DNA of 64,000 nt from Spectribacter acetivorans (GCF_031846305.1 NZ_JAVRHY010000004.1:186001-250000); one strand, 5' to 3'; shown: positions 1 to 8,546, counted from the first letter of the stretch. Numbers and translations are program-made. Notes: generated from the letters alone by a model not told the origin.

Positions 1-1846
1 GGCTGTTCAGGCGCAACAGGGGCAGACCCACCACGCGCAGGACCGCACCCAGCGGGCCGGGGAAGTTGGCGTAAATGCCCTCGAAGCCGGCCTGCATTTT
101 CGCCAGCGCCAGTTGCAGCGAGTAATGCACCAGCGGCAGGTCTTCGGCGCGACGGCCTTCGGCCTCGAACCGGCGCAGGGCGGAAAAGCCCAGCAGCATC
201 CAGGCCAGCACGTCGGCATAGCGTCCGGTCAGGTTTCCCTTCACCTTCAGCTTGCCACCGACGAAGAACATGGCCAGATCCGTGAACAGGCCAAACCGGG
301 CGGCCGCCCAGCCGAGCTTGCGGTAATAGCGACGGGTCGGCCTCGCCGCGCCGTTAGCGCGCACCGTCCAGCCTCGAGTCAGACCATGCCACCAGGTGCG
401 CCCGATGCCGGCGAAGAAATGCCTCATCCAGCCCAACAGATTCTTGCGGAACGACGTGGCGTCGCTGCTTTCCACCGCCTTGACCACGTTCAGGGCATAC
501 GGATGGCAGCGAGTGGCACCCTGCCCGAACACCATCAGGGTGCGAGTCATGATGTTGGCGCCTTCCACGGTAATGGCCACCGGGGCGGAACAGTAGCCGC
601 GGCCGATCACGTTGTTCGGCCCTTGCATCACACCGGCCCCGGAAAGCACGTCCATCGCATCGGTGGCAGCCTCGCGGGCCAGCTCGGTGGTGTAGGCCTT
701 CATCACGCCGGAGACCACCGGGGGATGAATGCCGTCGTCGATGGCCGAGCAGCCGAACACCCGGGCCCCCTCAGTCATGTAGGCCAGCGATGCCAGCTTG
801 CCGATGGGCGCAGCCACGCCTTCCATGCGGCCGATCTGCAGGCCGAACTGCTGGCGCACCATGGAATAGGCGCCGGCCGCCGCGGCCGCGCCGCGGATGC
901 CGCCGACCGCGGTGGCCGGCAGCGACACCATGCGCCCGCCGGCGAGCTGCTCCATAAGCATGCGCCAGCCGTCACCCGCACGCTCGACACCGCCGATGAT
1001 CTGGCTGGCCGGCACTTCCACGTCGGTGCCTTCCAGCGGGCCGTTGGGGAAGGCCTCGCCGATGGGCTCATGACGATCGCCGGTCTTCAGACCGGGCATG
1101 CCGGTGTGCAGCAGCACCACGCTGATGCCGGCGTCCTCGCCCTTGCCCAGTAGGTTGCCCGGGTCATGGATGCGGCAGGCCAGCGAAATCAGATTCGCCA
1201 CTGGCCCGAGCGTGATGTAACGCTTGCGGAAGTTCAGGCGCAGCTTCACCTGGCCGTCATCGCCCTTGAAGGCCACGGCTTCGGCCTTGATCGAGGCCGC
1301 GTCGGAGCCGGCGGTGGGCTCGGTCAGGCCGAAGCACGGCAGGTATTCGCCTTTCGCCAGGCGCGGCAGGTAGTGGGCCTTCTGCTCGTCGGTGCCGTAG
1401 TCGATCAGCAACTCGGCCGCCCCGAGCGTGTTGGGAATGACCACGTAGGCCGACAGGATGCCGGACACCGGCGTCACCTTGGCCATCACCGCCGAACGCG
1501 CCAGCGTCGAGAAATCCTTGCCGCCGAATTCCTTCGGAATCAGCAGGCTGAAGAAACCCTGCTCGGCCATGAAATCCAGGATCGGCTTCGGCAGTTCGCG
1601 GGTCTGGGCGATGGCGTAGGCATCCGCCCGGTTGAGCAGCTCCGCCACGGGGCCGTCCATGAACGCCTGTTCCTCATCGGACAGGCGGTGGTAGCTGGCG
1701 GCCAGCATGCGATCGAAGTCCGGCTTGCCGCCGAAGAATTCGCCGTCGATCCAGACGTCGCCGGCTTCGAGCGCCTGGCGCTCGGTGTCGGAGATGGCCG
1801 GCAGAACCTGATTGGTCTGCATCCAGTGCATGAGCTTGGCGAACAT
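1..1846 (-). CDS. fadE: Acyl-CoA dehydrogenase, FadE type (C-terminus beyond window)
   Basis: This enzyme performs the first, FAD-dependent step of fatty acid beta-oxidation, oxidising acyl-CoA to trans-2-enoyl-CoA. About 615 residues are visible and the end lies left of the window. The translation follows E. coli FadE closely from its soluble N-terminal part onward, with segments such as FLDGPVAELLNRADAYAI-like sequence, GYGTDEQKAHYLPRLAKG-like sequence, CFGLTEPTAGSDAAS and VAITVEGANIMTRTLMVFGQ. The ATG at 1844-1846 is preceded by a GAGGA ribosome site. E. coli FadE carries a membrane-spanning N-terminal extension of roughly 60 residues that is missing here. It is the last gene of the leftward fadI-fadJ-fadE operon, 126 bases after fadJ, with an inverted repeat in the gap. 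Confidence 0.92.
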   Translation of the reverse strand, partial: MFAKLMHWMQTNQVLPAISDTERQALEAGDVWIDGEFFGGKPDFDRMLAASYHRLSDEEQAFMDGPVAELLNRADAYAIAQTRELPKPILDFMAEQGFFSLLIPKEFGGKDFSTLARSAVMAKVTPVSGILSAYVVIPNTLGAAELLIDYGTDEQKAHYLPRLAKGEYLPCFGLTEPTAGSDAASIKAEAVAFKGDDGQVKLRLNFRKRYITLGPVANLISLACRIHDPGNLLGKGEDAGISVVLLHTGMPGLKTGDRHEPIGEAFPNGPLEGTDVEVPASQIIGGVERAGDGWRMLMEQLAGGRMVSLPATAVGGIRGAAAAAGAYSMVRQQFGLQIGRMEGVAAPIGKLASLAYMTEGARVFGCSAIDDGIHPPVVSGVMKAYTTELAREAATDAMDVLSGAGVMQGPNNVIGRGYCSAPVAITVEGANIMTRTLMVFGQGATRCHPYALNVVKAVESSDATSFRKNLLGWMRHFFAGIGRTWWHGLTRGWTVRANGAARPTRRYYRKLGWAAARFGLFTDLAMFFVGGKLKVKGNLTGRYADVLAWMLLGFSALRRFEAEGRRAEDLPLVHYSLQLALAKMQAGFEGIYANFPGPLGAVLRVVGLPLLRLNS

Positions 1847-1871
1847 GTTGATCCTCGTTGCAAAAAACGGA

Positions 1872-1960
1872 AACCGCAGATTTCGCAGATTGCCGCAGAC
1901 GGTTTTTCAGATTGAAATTTTCTTGCTCTTAATCCGTGAAAATCTGCGCAATCTGCGGTT
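1872..1960. repeat. Inverted-repeat element 1 (fadJ-fadE gap)
   Basis: Outer arms AACCGCAGATTTCGCAGA (1872-1889) and TCTGCGCAATCTGCGGTT (1943-1960) are complementary with one mismatch in 18. The AT-rich centre also contains TTTTTCA and TGAAAA segments that could extend the hairpin. The same arm sequence recurs in the element at 4212-4376. There is no ORF inside and no obvious target-site duplication. It is probably an interspersed palindromic repeat and could act as an mRNA-stabilising or attenuating hairpin between fadJ and fadE. Confidence 0.85.
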
Positions 1961-1972
1961 ACTTCCTTCTCT

Positions 1973-4156
1973 TCAGTTATAAAACCGCTGCTTGCGCCTG
2001 GCCCGAGCCCTGGCCATGTCGCGCAGGATGGGCGCGGGCTCGAAGCGGGCGCCGTGCTGATCGGTAAAGGCGTCCAGCCTGGCCACCACTTGCTTGATGC
2101 CCAGCCGGTCCGCGAACCGGAACGGCCCGCCGGTGAACGGGGGGAATCCCAAGCCGAAGATGGCGCCGATATCGCCGTGCATCGGCTCGGACAGGATGCC
2201 CTCGCCCAGGCAATGGGCGGCTTCGTTCAGGAACATGAAGGTGCAGCGCTCGGCAATCTCGGTGGCATCCATCCCGGCGTCGCCGGATACGCCCATCAGG
2301 TCGTAGAGATCGGCGTTGACCGGGCGCTTGCCGTTCTTCTTCTTGGCTTCGTAGTCGTAGAAGCCCTTGCCGGCCTTGCGGCCCAGCCAGCCGGCCTCGA
2401 TCATCTTGGCCGACTCGCCCGGCACGGCCATGCGCTCGCCGAAGGCCTTCTCCAGGATCGGGCCGACCTTGGTGCCGATGTCGATGCCGACTTCGTCGAG
2501 CAGGGTCATGGGCCCGACCGGGAAACCGTAGTTGGTGAGTGCGGCATCGACGGCCTTCACGCTCACGCCCTCGGCGAGGATGCGCGTGGCCTCGTTCAGG
2601 AACGGCGCCAGGATGCGGGTGGTGTAGAAACCGGGCCCATCGCCCACCACGATCACAGTCTTGCCCTGCGCCTTGCCGAACGCCGCACTGGCGGCGATGA
2701 CCTCGGGGGCGGTCTGGTTGGTGGCGATGATTTCCAGCAGCGGCATCTTCTCCACCGGGGAGAAGTAGTGCAGACCGATGACGTTTTCCGGCCGCTTCGC
2801 TCGGGCCGCGATATCGCCGATGGGAATCGACGAGGTATTGGAGGCGAAGATGGTGTCTTCGCGCCCGTTTGCCTCGACATCCGCCAGCATTCGATGCTTG
2901 AGATCGAGGTCCTCGAAAACCGCCTCCACCACCAGATCGCAGCCGGCGAAACCACGGTAGTTGGTGGTGCCGGTCACACGGTTCAGGGCCACGTCGGCCT
3001 CGAAGCGGGACAGCTGCTTGCGCTTGACCTTCTTGTCGTAGTGAGCACGCAGGTGGCCGATGCCGGCGGCGAGCCCGGTGTCGTCCTTGTCCTTCAGCCG
3101 CACCGGCAGGCCGGCCTTGTCGATGGTGACCGTGGCGATGCCCGCCCCCATCAGGCCGGCGCCGAGCACGCCGACATTGTCGATGGTCCGGGCCTTGGTG
3201 CCTGCCGGGGCGAAGGTTTCCTTCTTGAGGTCCTCGGTGGCGCGGTAGATGTGGCGCAGGGCGCGCGACTCGTCGGTGAACACCAGTTCGCCGAAGAAGC
3301 GGGCCTCGGCGGCGAAGCCGGCCTCGGGCCCCTTCTCCGCCCCGGCCTCGACCGCGTCGACGATACGCTCGGGCGCCGGGTAGTTACCCCTGGTCTGGCT
3401 CTGCAACTTCTTGCGCGCCTGTGAGAACAGCACGCGGCGGCCGAGACGGTTGTCCTCCAGTGCGAGCTTGGTAGCTCGGGCCTGCAGCCCGGCCACACCG
3501 CCCGTCAGCAAACCGGCCTTGGGCGTCTTGCCGGCGGCCAGCACCAGCGCGCGAGCGGCGGCGGCGTCGATCAGCGCTTCGGGCGCCACCACCTGATCCA
3601 GGATGCCGACCTTTTTCGCCCGGCCGGGACGCAACTGCTTGCCGGTGAGCAACAGATCCAGCGCCGCGGCAATGCCGATCAGCGCCGGCAGGCGCTGGGT
3701 GCCGCCACCGGCGGGCAGCAGACCGAGCATGACCTCCGGCAGACCGAGCACGGTTTTCGGCGTATCCGCGGCGATGCGGGCGTCACAGGCCAGCGCCAGT
3801 TCCAGACCGCCACCGAGGCAGGCGCCGTCGATCGCAGCTACCACCGGCACCTTCAGGTCGGCAATCTGGTGAAAGGCGCCCTGGCACTGCTCGGCCAGCG
3901 CCACCACCTCGTCCGGGGTCTTGACGTTCTCGAACAGCTTGATGTCGGCCCCGGCCAGGAACGAGCCGGGCTTGTTCGAGGCGAACACCACCGCCTTGAT
4001 CGCCGAGTCCGTGCGCAGGCGCTGGAACAGCGCCTCGAACTCGTCGGCGAATTCCGCCTTGAGCACGTTGTGCGCCTCGCCGGGCACGTCCATGCGCACC
4101 ACGGCCACGCCGTCGTCGCGCTGCTCGATGTCGAACGTCGATTGTTTGCTTGCCAT
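1973..4156 (-). CDS. fadJ: Fatty acid oxidation complex alpha subunit (enoyl-CoA hydratase/3-hydroxyacyl-CoA dehydrogenase)
   Basis: A 727-residue bifunctional enzyme that hydrates 2-enoyl-CoA and oxidises the resulting L-3-hydroxyacyl-CoA with NAD+. The N-terminal crotonase domain (about 1-190) has both catalytic glutamates, in GGGLEL (E119) and GLPEV (E141). The dehydrogenase half begins near residue 328 with the nucleotide-binding LGAGLMGAG, and its catalytic histidine is in GLHYFSPV (about H463). The length and the pairing with a FadI-type thiolase favour FadJ over FadB, though the two are paralogues. The ATG at 4156 follows an AGGG ribosome site and a hairpin. It is the middle gene of the operon, with a 257-base gap to fadI and a repeat element on each side. 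Confidence 0.93.
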   Translation of the reverse strand: MASKQSTFDIEQRDDGVAVVRMDVPGEAHNVLKAEFADEFEALFQRLRTDSAIKAVVFASNKPGSFLAGADIKLFENVKTPDEVVALAEQCQGAFHQIADLKVPVVAAIDGACLGGGLELALACDARIAADTPKTVLGLPEVMLGLLPAGGGTQRLPALIGIAAALDLLLTGKQLRPGRAKKVGILDQVVAPEALIDAAAARALVLAAGKTPKAGLLTGGVAGLQARATKLALEDNRLGRRVLFSQARKKLQSQTRGNYPAPERIVDAVEAGAEKGPEAGFAAEARFFGELVFTDESRALRHIYRATEDLKKETFAPAGTKARTIDNVGVLGAGLMGAGIATVTIDKAGLPVRLKDKDDTGLAAGIGHLRAHYDKKVKRKQLSRFEADVALNRVTGTTNYRGFAGCDLVVEAVFEDLDLKHRMLADVEANGREDTIFASNTSSIPIGDIAARAKRPENVIGLHYFSPVEKMPLLEIIATNQTAPEVIAASAAFGKAQGKTVIVVGDGPGFYTTRILAPFLNEATRILAEGVSVKAVDAALTNYGFPVGPMTLLDEVGIDIGTKVGPILEKAFGERMAVPGESAKMIEAGWLGRKAGKGFYDYEAKKKNGKRPVNADLYDLMGVSGDAGMDATEIAERCTFMFLNEAAHCLGEGILSEPMHGDIGAIFGLGFPPFTGGPFRFADRLGIKQVVARLDAFTDQHGARFEPAPILRDMARARARRKQRFYN

Positions 4157-4170
4157 ATCGATAACCCTGG

Positions 4171-4194
4171 GACGCTCGCTCTACTCCGAGCGTC
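4171..4194 (-). promoter_or_regulatory. Hairpin in fadJ leader
   Basis: GACGCTCG (4171-4178) and CGAGCGTC (4187-4194) form a perfect 8-bp inverted repeat with an 8-base loop, ending 14 bases before the fadJ start codon. There is no U-tract, so it is not an intrinsic terminator. It could shield the processed fadJ mRNA end or affect initiation; this is inference. Confidence 0.5.
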
Positions 4195-4211
4195 AAAGAA
4201 AAAGAGTTTGA

Positions 4212-4376
4212 AACCGCAGATTTCGCAGATGGACGCAGATTTTTACTTGGCTGCCTGGCGGCGTTGACTGAGCAATGGCGTTGCCCCTAACCGTGAGCCG
4301 CAAGAGGTCGCGTACACGAATGATCAAGCAAACTTAACCCAACCTCTTTTCCTTCAAATCTGCGAAATCTGCGGTT
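4212..4376. repeat. Inverted-repeat element 2 (fadI-fadJ gap)
   Basis: AACCGCAGATTTCGCAGAT (4212-4230) and its exact reverse complement (4358-4376) form perfect 19-bp terminal inverted repeats enclosing 127 bases. The arms match those of element 1 at 1872-1960. The interior has no credible ORF. Its form resembles a miniature inverted-repeat element or a large palindromic repeat; no flanking duplication is visible. It fills most of the 257-base gap between fadI and fadJ. Confidence 0.85.
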
Positions 4377-4413
4377 CCTGCCTTTCTGTCTTCTTTCTTG
4401 ACTGGTCCGGCCG

Positions 4414-5742
4414 TCAGGCCGACTCGATCACCATCGCCGCGCCGATGCCGCCGGCTGCGCAGGCAGTGGTCAGGGCCAGGCCGCCGCCGCGGCGCTTGAG
4501 TTCGTGGGCGGTCTGGCCGATCACGCGGGCGCCGGTGGCGCCGAACGGATGGCCGTAGGCGATGGAACCGCCGTTGACGTTGAGCTTGCTGGTGTCCACC
4601 TCGCCCACCGCCTTGTCGCGGCCGGTCCATTTCCGGATGTAGTCCCTGGACGCCAGCCCGCGCAGGTTGCAGGCGATCTGGGCAGCAAAGGCCTCGTGCA
4701 TGTCCACCAGGTCCAGGTCCTTGAGCGTGACGCCAGCCTGTTCCAGCGCGGCCGGGGTGGCCAGCACCGGGCCCATCAGCAGATCGGTTTCCGGCGTCTT
4801 GGCCGCGAATGAATAGCCGCGGATGTAGGCCAGCGGCTGGTGGCCGAGCGCCTTCGCCCGTTCCTCGCTCATCAGTACCATCGCCGCGCCGCCATCGGTC
4901 AGCGGACTGGCATTGGCGGCGGTAACGGTGCCCAGCTTCTTGTCGAACACCGGCCTCAACTTGTCGTAGCCCTCGCGCTGGGAATTGCCGCGAACGAGGT
5001 TGTCCTCACGCAATGGCCTGGTGCCGCCTTTGCCGTCGTCAAGGAATGCGCTGATCACAAAGTCGTCCATCCGGCCTTCCGCCCAGGCCCTTGCCGCATT
5101 GCTGTGCGAGGCGTGGGCGATGTCATCCTGCTCGGCGCGGGAGACGTTCCAGGACTTGGCCATCTGTTCGGCGGACTCACCCATGAGCAGGCCGGTGGAG
5201 AACTCCGTAATCGCCGGGGCGGTGGGCAGCAGATCCTTCGGCCGCAGGCGGGACAGAATCTTCACGCGCTGGCTCATGGTCTTGGCGAAATTGGCGTCCC
5301 GGAGTGCCGCGGCCAGCTTCTTGGAGACCGGAATCGGCGCGTCCGACGTGGAATCGGCGCCGCCGGCCACGACGACGTCGGCCCGGCCCAGCAGGATCGA
5401 CTCGGTCGCATTGGCCGTGGTCTGGAAGCTGGTGGCACAGGCCCGTGTCACTGAATAGGCATCGACATCGGGCATACCGCAGGCCAGCGCCACCTCGCGC
5501 CCGATGAACTGGGTGCCGCTGGCCATGATGGTCTGACCGAAGATGATCTGGTCGATATCCGTCGCTGACAGGTTGTTGCGCGCGGCCAGTTCGGCGACCG
5601 CCATGGCCCCCAGATCCACCACGTTGTGCTCACGGAAGTGGGTGGCGATGCGGGCGAACGGCGTACGCAGGGCATCGACAATGGCCACGCGGCCGCCGAC
5701 GCCGGTCAGGGTCGAGGTGGCGGAAGACTTGGATTGAGCCAT
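4414..5742 (-). CDS. fadI: Acetyl-CoA acyltransferase (3-ketoacyl-CoA thiolase, FadI type)
   Basis: A 442-residue thiolase that cleaves 3-ketoacyl-CoA with CoA, the last step of beta-oxidation. The nucleophilic cysteine is in SVTRACATS (C102), the histidine in AYGHPFGATGAR (about H398) and the acid/base cysteine in TTACAAGGIG (about C428). The length matches FadI (436 in E. coli) rather than the shorter FadA. I chose the ATG at 5740-5742 because a GGAGCG ribosome site precedes it; the open frame continues upstream to 5946 but that stretch holds the promoter. It is the first gene of the operon and is divergent from a TetR regulator. Confidence 0.93.
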   Translation of the reverse strand: MAQSKSSATSTLTGVGGRVAIVDALRTPFARIATHFREHNVVDLGAMAVAELAARNNLSATDIDQIIFGQTIMASGTQFIGREVALACGMPDVDAYSVTRACATSFQTTANATESILLGRADVVVAGGADSTSDAPIPVSKKLAAALRDANFAKTMSQRVKILSRLRPKDLLPTAPAITEFSTGLLMGESAEQMAKSWNVSRAEQDDIAHASHSNAARAWAEGRMDDFVISAFLDDGKGGTRPLREDNLVRGNSQREGYDKLRPVFDKKLGTVTAANASPLTDGGAAMVLMSEERAKALGHQPLAYIRGYSFAAKTPETDLLMGPVLATPAALEQAGVTLKDLDLVDMHEAFAAQIACNLRGLASRDYIRKWTGRDKAVGEVDTSKLNVNGGSIAYGHPFGATGARVIGQTAHELKRRGGGLALTTACAAGGIGAAMVIESA

Positions 5743-5848
5743 GGAATGACGCTCCGGGACGGTGAGGCCTCCTTCATCCGTCGGACTGCCCAACGACGAA
5801 GGTGTAATGGAATTTACGAAAAAGAAATCGGGAACGATGTCTTTTCTG

Positions 5849-5877
5849 ACCTTACTAGGACTCGATGTGCAATGCAA
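5849..5877 (-). promoter_or_regulatory. Predicted sigma-70 promoter of the fad operon
   Basis: Reading leftward, TTGCAT (5877-5872) and TAAGGT (5854-5849) are 17 bases apart, placing transcription start about 100 bases before fadI. The -35 box is good and the -10 fair. The tetR-side palindrome lies about 45 bases upstream. Confidence 0.5.
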
Positions 5878-5923
5878 CACGCCTGAACGAACTTTTCCAT
5901 CTGTCCGGCATGGGAAAAATTCC

Positions 5924-5937
5924 GTAAACTTGTTTAC
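5924..5937. promoter_or_regulatory. Palindromic operator candidate between fadI and tetR
   Basis: GTAAAC (5924-5929), TT, GTTTAC (5932-5937) is a perfect 6+6 inverted repeat. It ends two bases before the tetR ATG at 5940, where a ribosome site would be expected, and lies in the divergent fad/tetR promoter region. TetR regulators usually bind such palindromes and repress themselves and the divergent operon. TAAACT inside it could also be the -10 of a leaderless tetR transcript. Confidence 0.55.
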
Positions 5938-5939
5938 AC

Positions 5940-6584
5940 ATGACATCGCCCCCTATTCATACCGCGCGCTCCCCCACCGCGCTGATCCGCGACCGGCACA
6001 GCCTCGATGCGGCCACACGCGACCGTATCGAGGCCGCTGCGCTGCGGGTGTTTGCCTCGCGGGAGTTTCACCAGGTACGGCTGGACGCCGTGGCGGCCGA
6101 AGCCCGCTGTTCGCTGCAGACGATCTACCGCTATTACGGCAACAAGCAGGGGCTGCTGGACGCGTGTCTGGACGACTGGCTGGGCCGACTGGCGCGGCGC
6201 ATGCTCGATCACCTGCAGGGCATCGAAACCTACAAGGACCGGCTGCGGAAGGTTTTCTGGGTGGTACTGGATTTCTTCGAGCACCATCCGGCGGTGGTGG
6301 CGATGATGGCCAACTCGATCACCCCGGCAAGCTGGCGCAACGACGCCACCTTTCGTCAGCGGGTGCTGACGCGCCAGCTCATGGAAGTGCTCGCGGACGG
6401 CCGCCGGCAGGGGCTGCTGACCGACGAGGTCAGCGAGGCGCTCCTGCTCGACTACTTCTACGGCGTGCTGTTCCGGCTGATCCCGATGAACCTGGCCCGG
6501 GGGCGGCCGGAGTCCCTCACCGACCAGGCCAATACCCTGTTCGAGATGCTGTGGCGGGCAATCGCCCGGCCGCAGCGGGATTAA
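5940..6584 (+). CDS. TetR/AcrR-family regulator, probable fad repressor
   Basis: A 214-residue protein. Its N-terminal three-helix DNA-binding domain (about 24-72) contains the typical TetR pattern ALRVFASREFHQVRLDAVA followed by CSLQTIYRYYGNKQGLLDA. The helical remainder would form the ligand pocket and dimer interface. It is divergent from fadI-fadJ-fadE, so control of beta-oxidation by acyl-CoA is a reasonable inference, comparable in role to FadR, PsrA or FabR, though orthology to any of these is not shown. The ATG at 5940 has no Shine-Dalgarno sequence and abuts a palindrome, suggesting leaderless or operator-occluded expression. Confidence 0.85.
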   Translation: MTSPPIHTARSPTALIRDRHSLDAATRDRIEAAALRVFASREFHQVRLDAVAAEARCSLQTIYRYYGNKQGLLDACLDDWLGRLARRMLDHLQGIETYKDRLRKVFWVVLDFFEHHPAVVAMMANSITPASWRNDATFRQRVLTRQLMEVLADGRRQGLLTDEVSEALLLDYFYGVLFRLIPMNLARGRPESLTDQANTLFEMLWRAIARPQRD

Positions 6585-6591
6585 CCGATGG

Positions 6592-7155
6592 TCACGCCGC
6601 CTTCCACTTGATATTGCAGCCCTGGCTGGGCACCTGGACGTCGTCCGGGATGATCTCGCCGGCGATGACGGCATCCAGGGCAGCACGCATGTCGGCACCG
6701 GTCACGGGCTCGCCGTTCTTCGGCCGTGATTTGTCCAGCTGACCGCGGTAGGCGCACTTGAGGTCGCCGTCGAACAGGAAGAAGTCGGGCGTGCAGACGG
6801 CGTCGTAGGCCTTCGCCACTTCCTGGGTCTCGTCATAGAGATAGGGAAACGGGTAGCCGAGCTGCCTGGCTACCTCGGTCATCCTGTCGGGCGCATCATC
6901 CGGATAATTGTCGACATCGTTGGACGAGATGGCGACGAATCCCACCCCCTGCGGCTGATAATCGTGCGCCAGGCGTATCAGCTCGTCATTCACGTGGATG
7001 ACGTACGGGCAGTGATTGCAGATGAACATCACCAGCGTGGCCTTCTCGCCGGCCACGTCCGCCAAGCTCAGCGATCGGCCCGACACGGTGTCCGGCAGGG
7101 TGAAATCGGGCGCCGGGGTGCCCAGCGGCATCATCATGGAATCGGTACGCGCCAT
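6592..7155 (-). CDS. Thioredoxin-like redox protein (AhpC/TSA-type fold)
   Basis: A 187-residue, probably cytoplasmic thioredoxin-fold protein. The redox motif is FICNHCPYV (C46-N-H-C49), followed by conserved segments VAISSNDVDNYPDD, PYLYDETQEVAKAY and VCTPDFFLFD. This arrangement is typical of a widespread family annotated as thioredoxin family protein or AhpC-like; the physiological substrate is unknown. The ATG at 7155 follows a GAGGAG ribosome site, so longer in-frame starts are unlikely. It converges with tetR (7-base gap) and diverges from metK; no link to either pathway is evident. Confidence 0.85.
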   Translation of the reverse strand: MARTDSMMMPLGTPAPDFTLPDTVSGRSLSLADVAGEKATLVMFICNHCPYVIHVNDELIRLAHDYQPQGVGFVAISSNDVDNYPDDAPDRMTEVARQLGYPFPYLYDETQEVAKAYDAVCTPDFFLFDGDLKCAYRGQLDKSRPKNGEPVTGADMRAALDAVIAGEIIPDDVQVPSQGCNIKWKAA

Positions 7156-7248
7156 GGTCGGCTCTCCTCTGATCGAGACACGCAAATGGGTATCGGGATG
7201 ATGCACGGGGCAAGCAGCGCTGTCACTGCAACGACTCATTGGATTCGT

Positions 7249-7272
7249 TATACTCATCCGCTTATCCGGATG
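7249..7272 (+). promoter_or_regulatory. metK promoter -10 and leader hairpin
   Basis: TATACT (7249-7254) is a good -10 box without a convincing -35. It is followed at once by a perfect hairpin, CATCCG (7255-7260), loop CTTATC, CGGATG (7267-7272), which ends at the GGGAGG ribosome site of metK. The hairpin would lie at the extreme 5' end of the mRNA. I see none of the conserved cores of the known SAM riboswitches. Confidence 0.45.
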
Positions 7273-7289
7273 GGAGGATCATTTAAGCT

Positions 7290-8462
7290 ATGAGCCGAAG
7301 CACACTATTTACCTCGGAGTCGGTATCTGCCGGCCACCCCGACAAACTCTGCGATCAGGTGTCCGATGCGATGCTTGACGCCTACCTCGCGCAGGACCCG
7401 AACGCCAAGGTCGCCTGCGAGACCGCCACCAAGACCGGCATGGTCATGGTATTCGGCGAGATCAAGGCCGCCGAAGGCACGCACGTGCCGGTGGAGAAGA
7501 TTGTTCGCGACACCGTTCGCGAGATCGGCTACACCAGTTCCGACATGGGCTTCGACGCCGACACCTGCGCGGTGGTGGACATGCTCGGCCAGCAGTCTTC
7601 CAACATCAATCAGGGCGTTGAGCGCCAGGCCCCGGAAGAGCAGGGCGCCGGCGACCAGGGCCTGATGTTCGGCTACGCCTGCGACGAGACCGACGTGCTC
7701 ATGCCGGCCCCGATCACCTATGCCCACCGCCTGGTCCGCAAGCAGGCGGAGCTGATGAAGAGCGGCAAGCTCGACTGGCTGCGACCGGACGCCAAGTCCC
7801 AGGTCACCTTCGAGTACAAGGACGGCAAGCCGAGTCACATCAACGCGGTGGTACTGTCGACGCAGCACGACCCGGCCATTTCCCAGGCCGACCTCAAGGA
7901 GGCGGTGCACGAGGAGATCATCAAGCCGGTGATCGGCAACATGCTGACCGACAACCCGACCGTGCACATCAACCCGACCGGCCTGTTCGAGGTTGGCGGC
8001 CCGCTGGGTGACGCCGGCCTGACCGGGCGCAAGATCATCGTCGATACCTACGGCGGCATGGCCCGCCACGGCGGTGGCGCCTTCTCGGGCAAGGACCCGT
8101 CCAAGGTCGACCGCTCGGCCGCCTACGCCGCGCGCTACGTGGCCAAGAACGTGGTTGCCGCGGGTCTGGCAACCAAGTGCGAGGTGGCCCTGTCCTACGC
8201 CATCGGCGTGGCCGAGCCCACCTCGATCTGGGTCGAAACCTTCGGCACCGGCAAGATCGACGACGAGAAGATGACCAAGCTCATTCGTCAGCACTTCGAT
8301 CTGCGTCCGTACGGCATTCTCACCATGCTGGACCTGCGCCAGGCGATGTATCAGCCCACCGCGGCCTACGGCCATTTCGGCCGCGAGGATCTGGACCTGC
8401 CGTGGGAGCGCACCGACAAGGCCCAGGCACTGGCCGACGACGCCGGCCTGCAGGCTGCCTGA
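7290..8462 (+). CDS. metK: S-adenosylmethionine synthetase
   Basis: A 390-residue enzyme making SAM from methionine and ATP. It shows the family's N-terminal GHPDK motif (H16), the central glycine-rich GGGAFSGKDPSKVDRSAAY near residue 260, and the usual three-domain length. The ATG at 7290 has GGGAGG upstream. It heads a set of activated-methyl-cycle genes with ahcY and metF on the same strand. The strongly structured 150-base spacer after it suggests separate or attenuated expression of ahcY. Confidence 0.98.
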   Translation: MSRSTLFTSESVSAGHPDKLCDQVSDAMLDAYLAQDPNAKVACETATKTGMVMVFGEIKAAEGTHVPVEKIVRDTVREIGYTSSDMGFDADTCAVVDMLGQQSSNINQGVERQAPEEQGAGDQGLMFGYACDETDVLMPAPITYAHRLVRKQAELMKSGKLDWLRPDAKSQVTFEYKDGKPSHINAVVLSTQHDPAISQADLKEAVHEEIIKPVIGNMLTDNPTVHINPTGLFEVGGPLGDAGLTGRKIIVDTYGGMARHGGGAFSGKDPSKVDRSAAYAARYVAKNVVAAGLATKCEVALSYAIGVAEPTSIWVETFGTGKIDDEKMTKLIRQHFDLRPYGILTMLDLRQAMYQPTAAYGHFGREDLDLPWERTDKAQALADDAGLQAA

Positions 8463-8546
8463 GGGCGGGTCGCGTGACCGGAACGGCGTGATCGGCCGGG
8501 CCTGTGGCCCGCCGGTCACGCCAACCGCGACGCCCTGCCGGTCGCG
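8463..8546 (+). other. Structured metK-ahcY spacer with alternative pairings
   Basis: Immediately after the metK stop, GGCGTGATCGGC (8485-8496) plus GGGCC (8498-8502) pair with GGCCC (8506-8510) plus GCCGGTCACGCC (8511-8522) around a UGU loop. An outer stem can form between GGGC..GTCGCG (8463-8474) and CGCGACGCCC (8526-8535). TGACCGG (8475-8481) can instead pair with CCGGTCA (8512-8518), breaking the inner hairpin. There is no U-run, so it is not a standard terminator, and it lacks the conserved core of the SAH riboswitch. It may be a metK 3' stabiliser or an ahcY leader. Confidence 0.5.

Noticed and set aside
113..3424. Long open frames antisense to fadE and fadJ
   Set aside because: Third-position GC bias leaves long frames on the opposite strand of strongly coding genes; their composition (His/Gly/Arg-rich) and lack of ribosome sites mark them as shadows.
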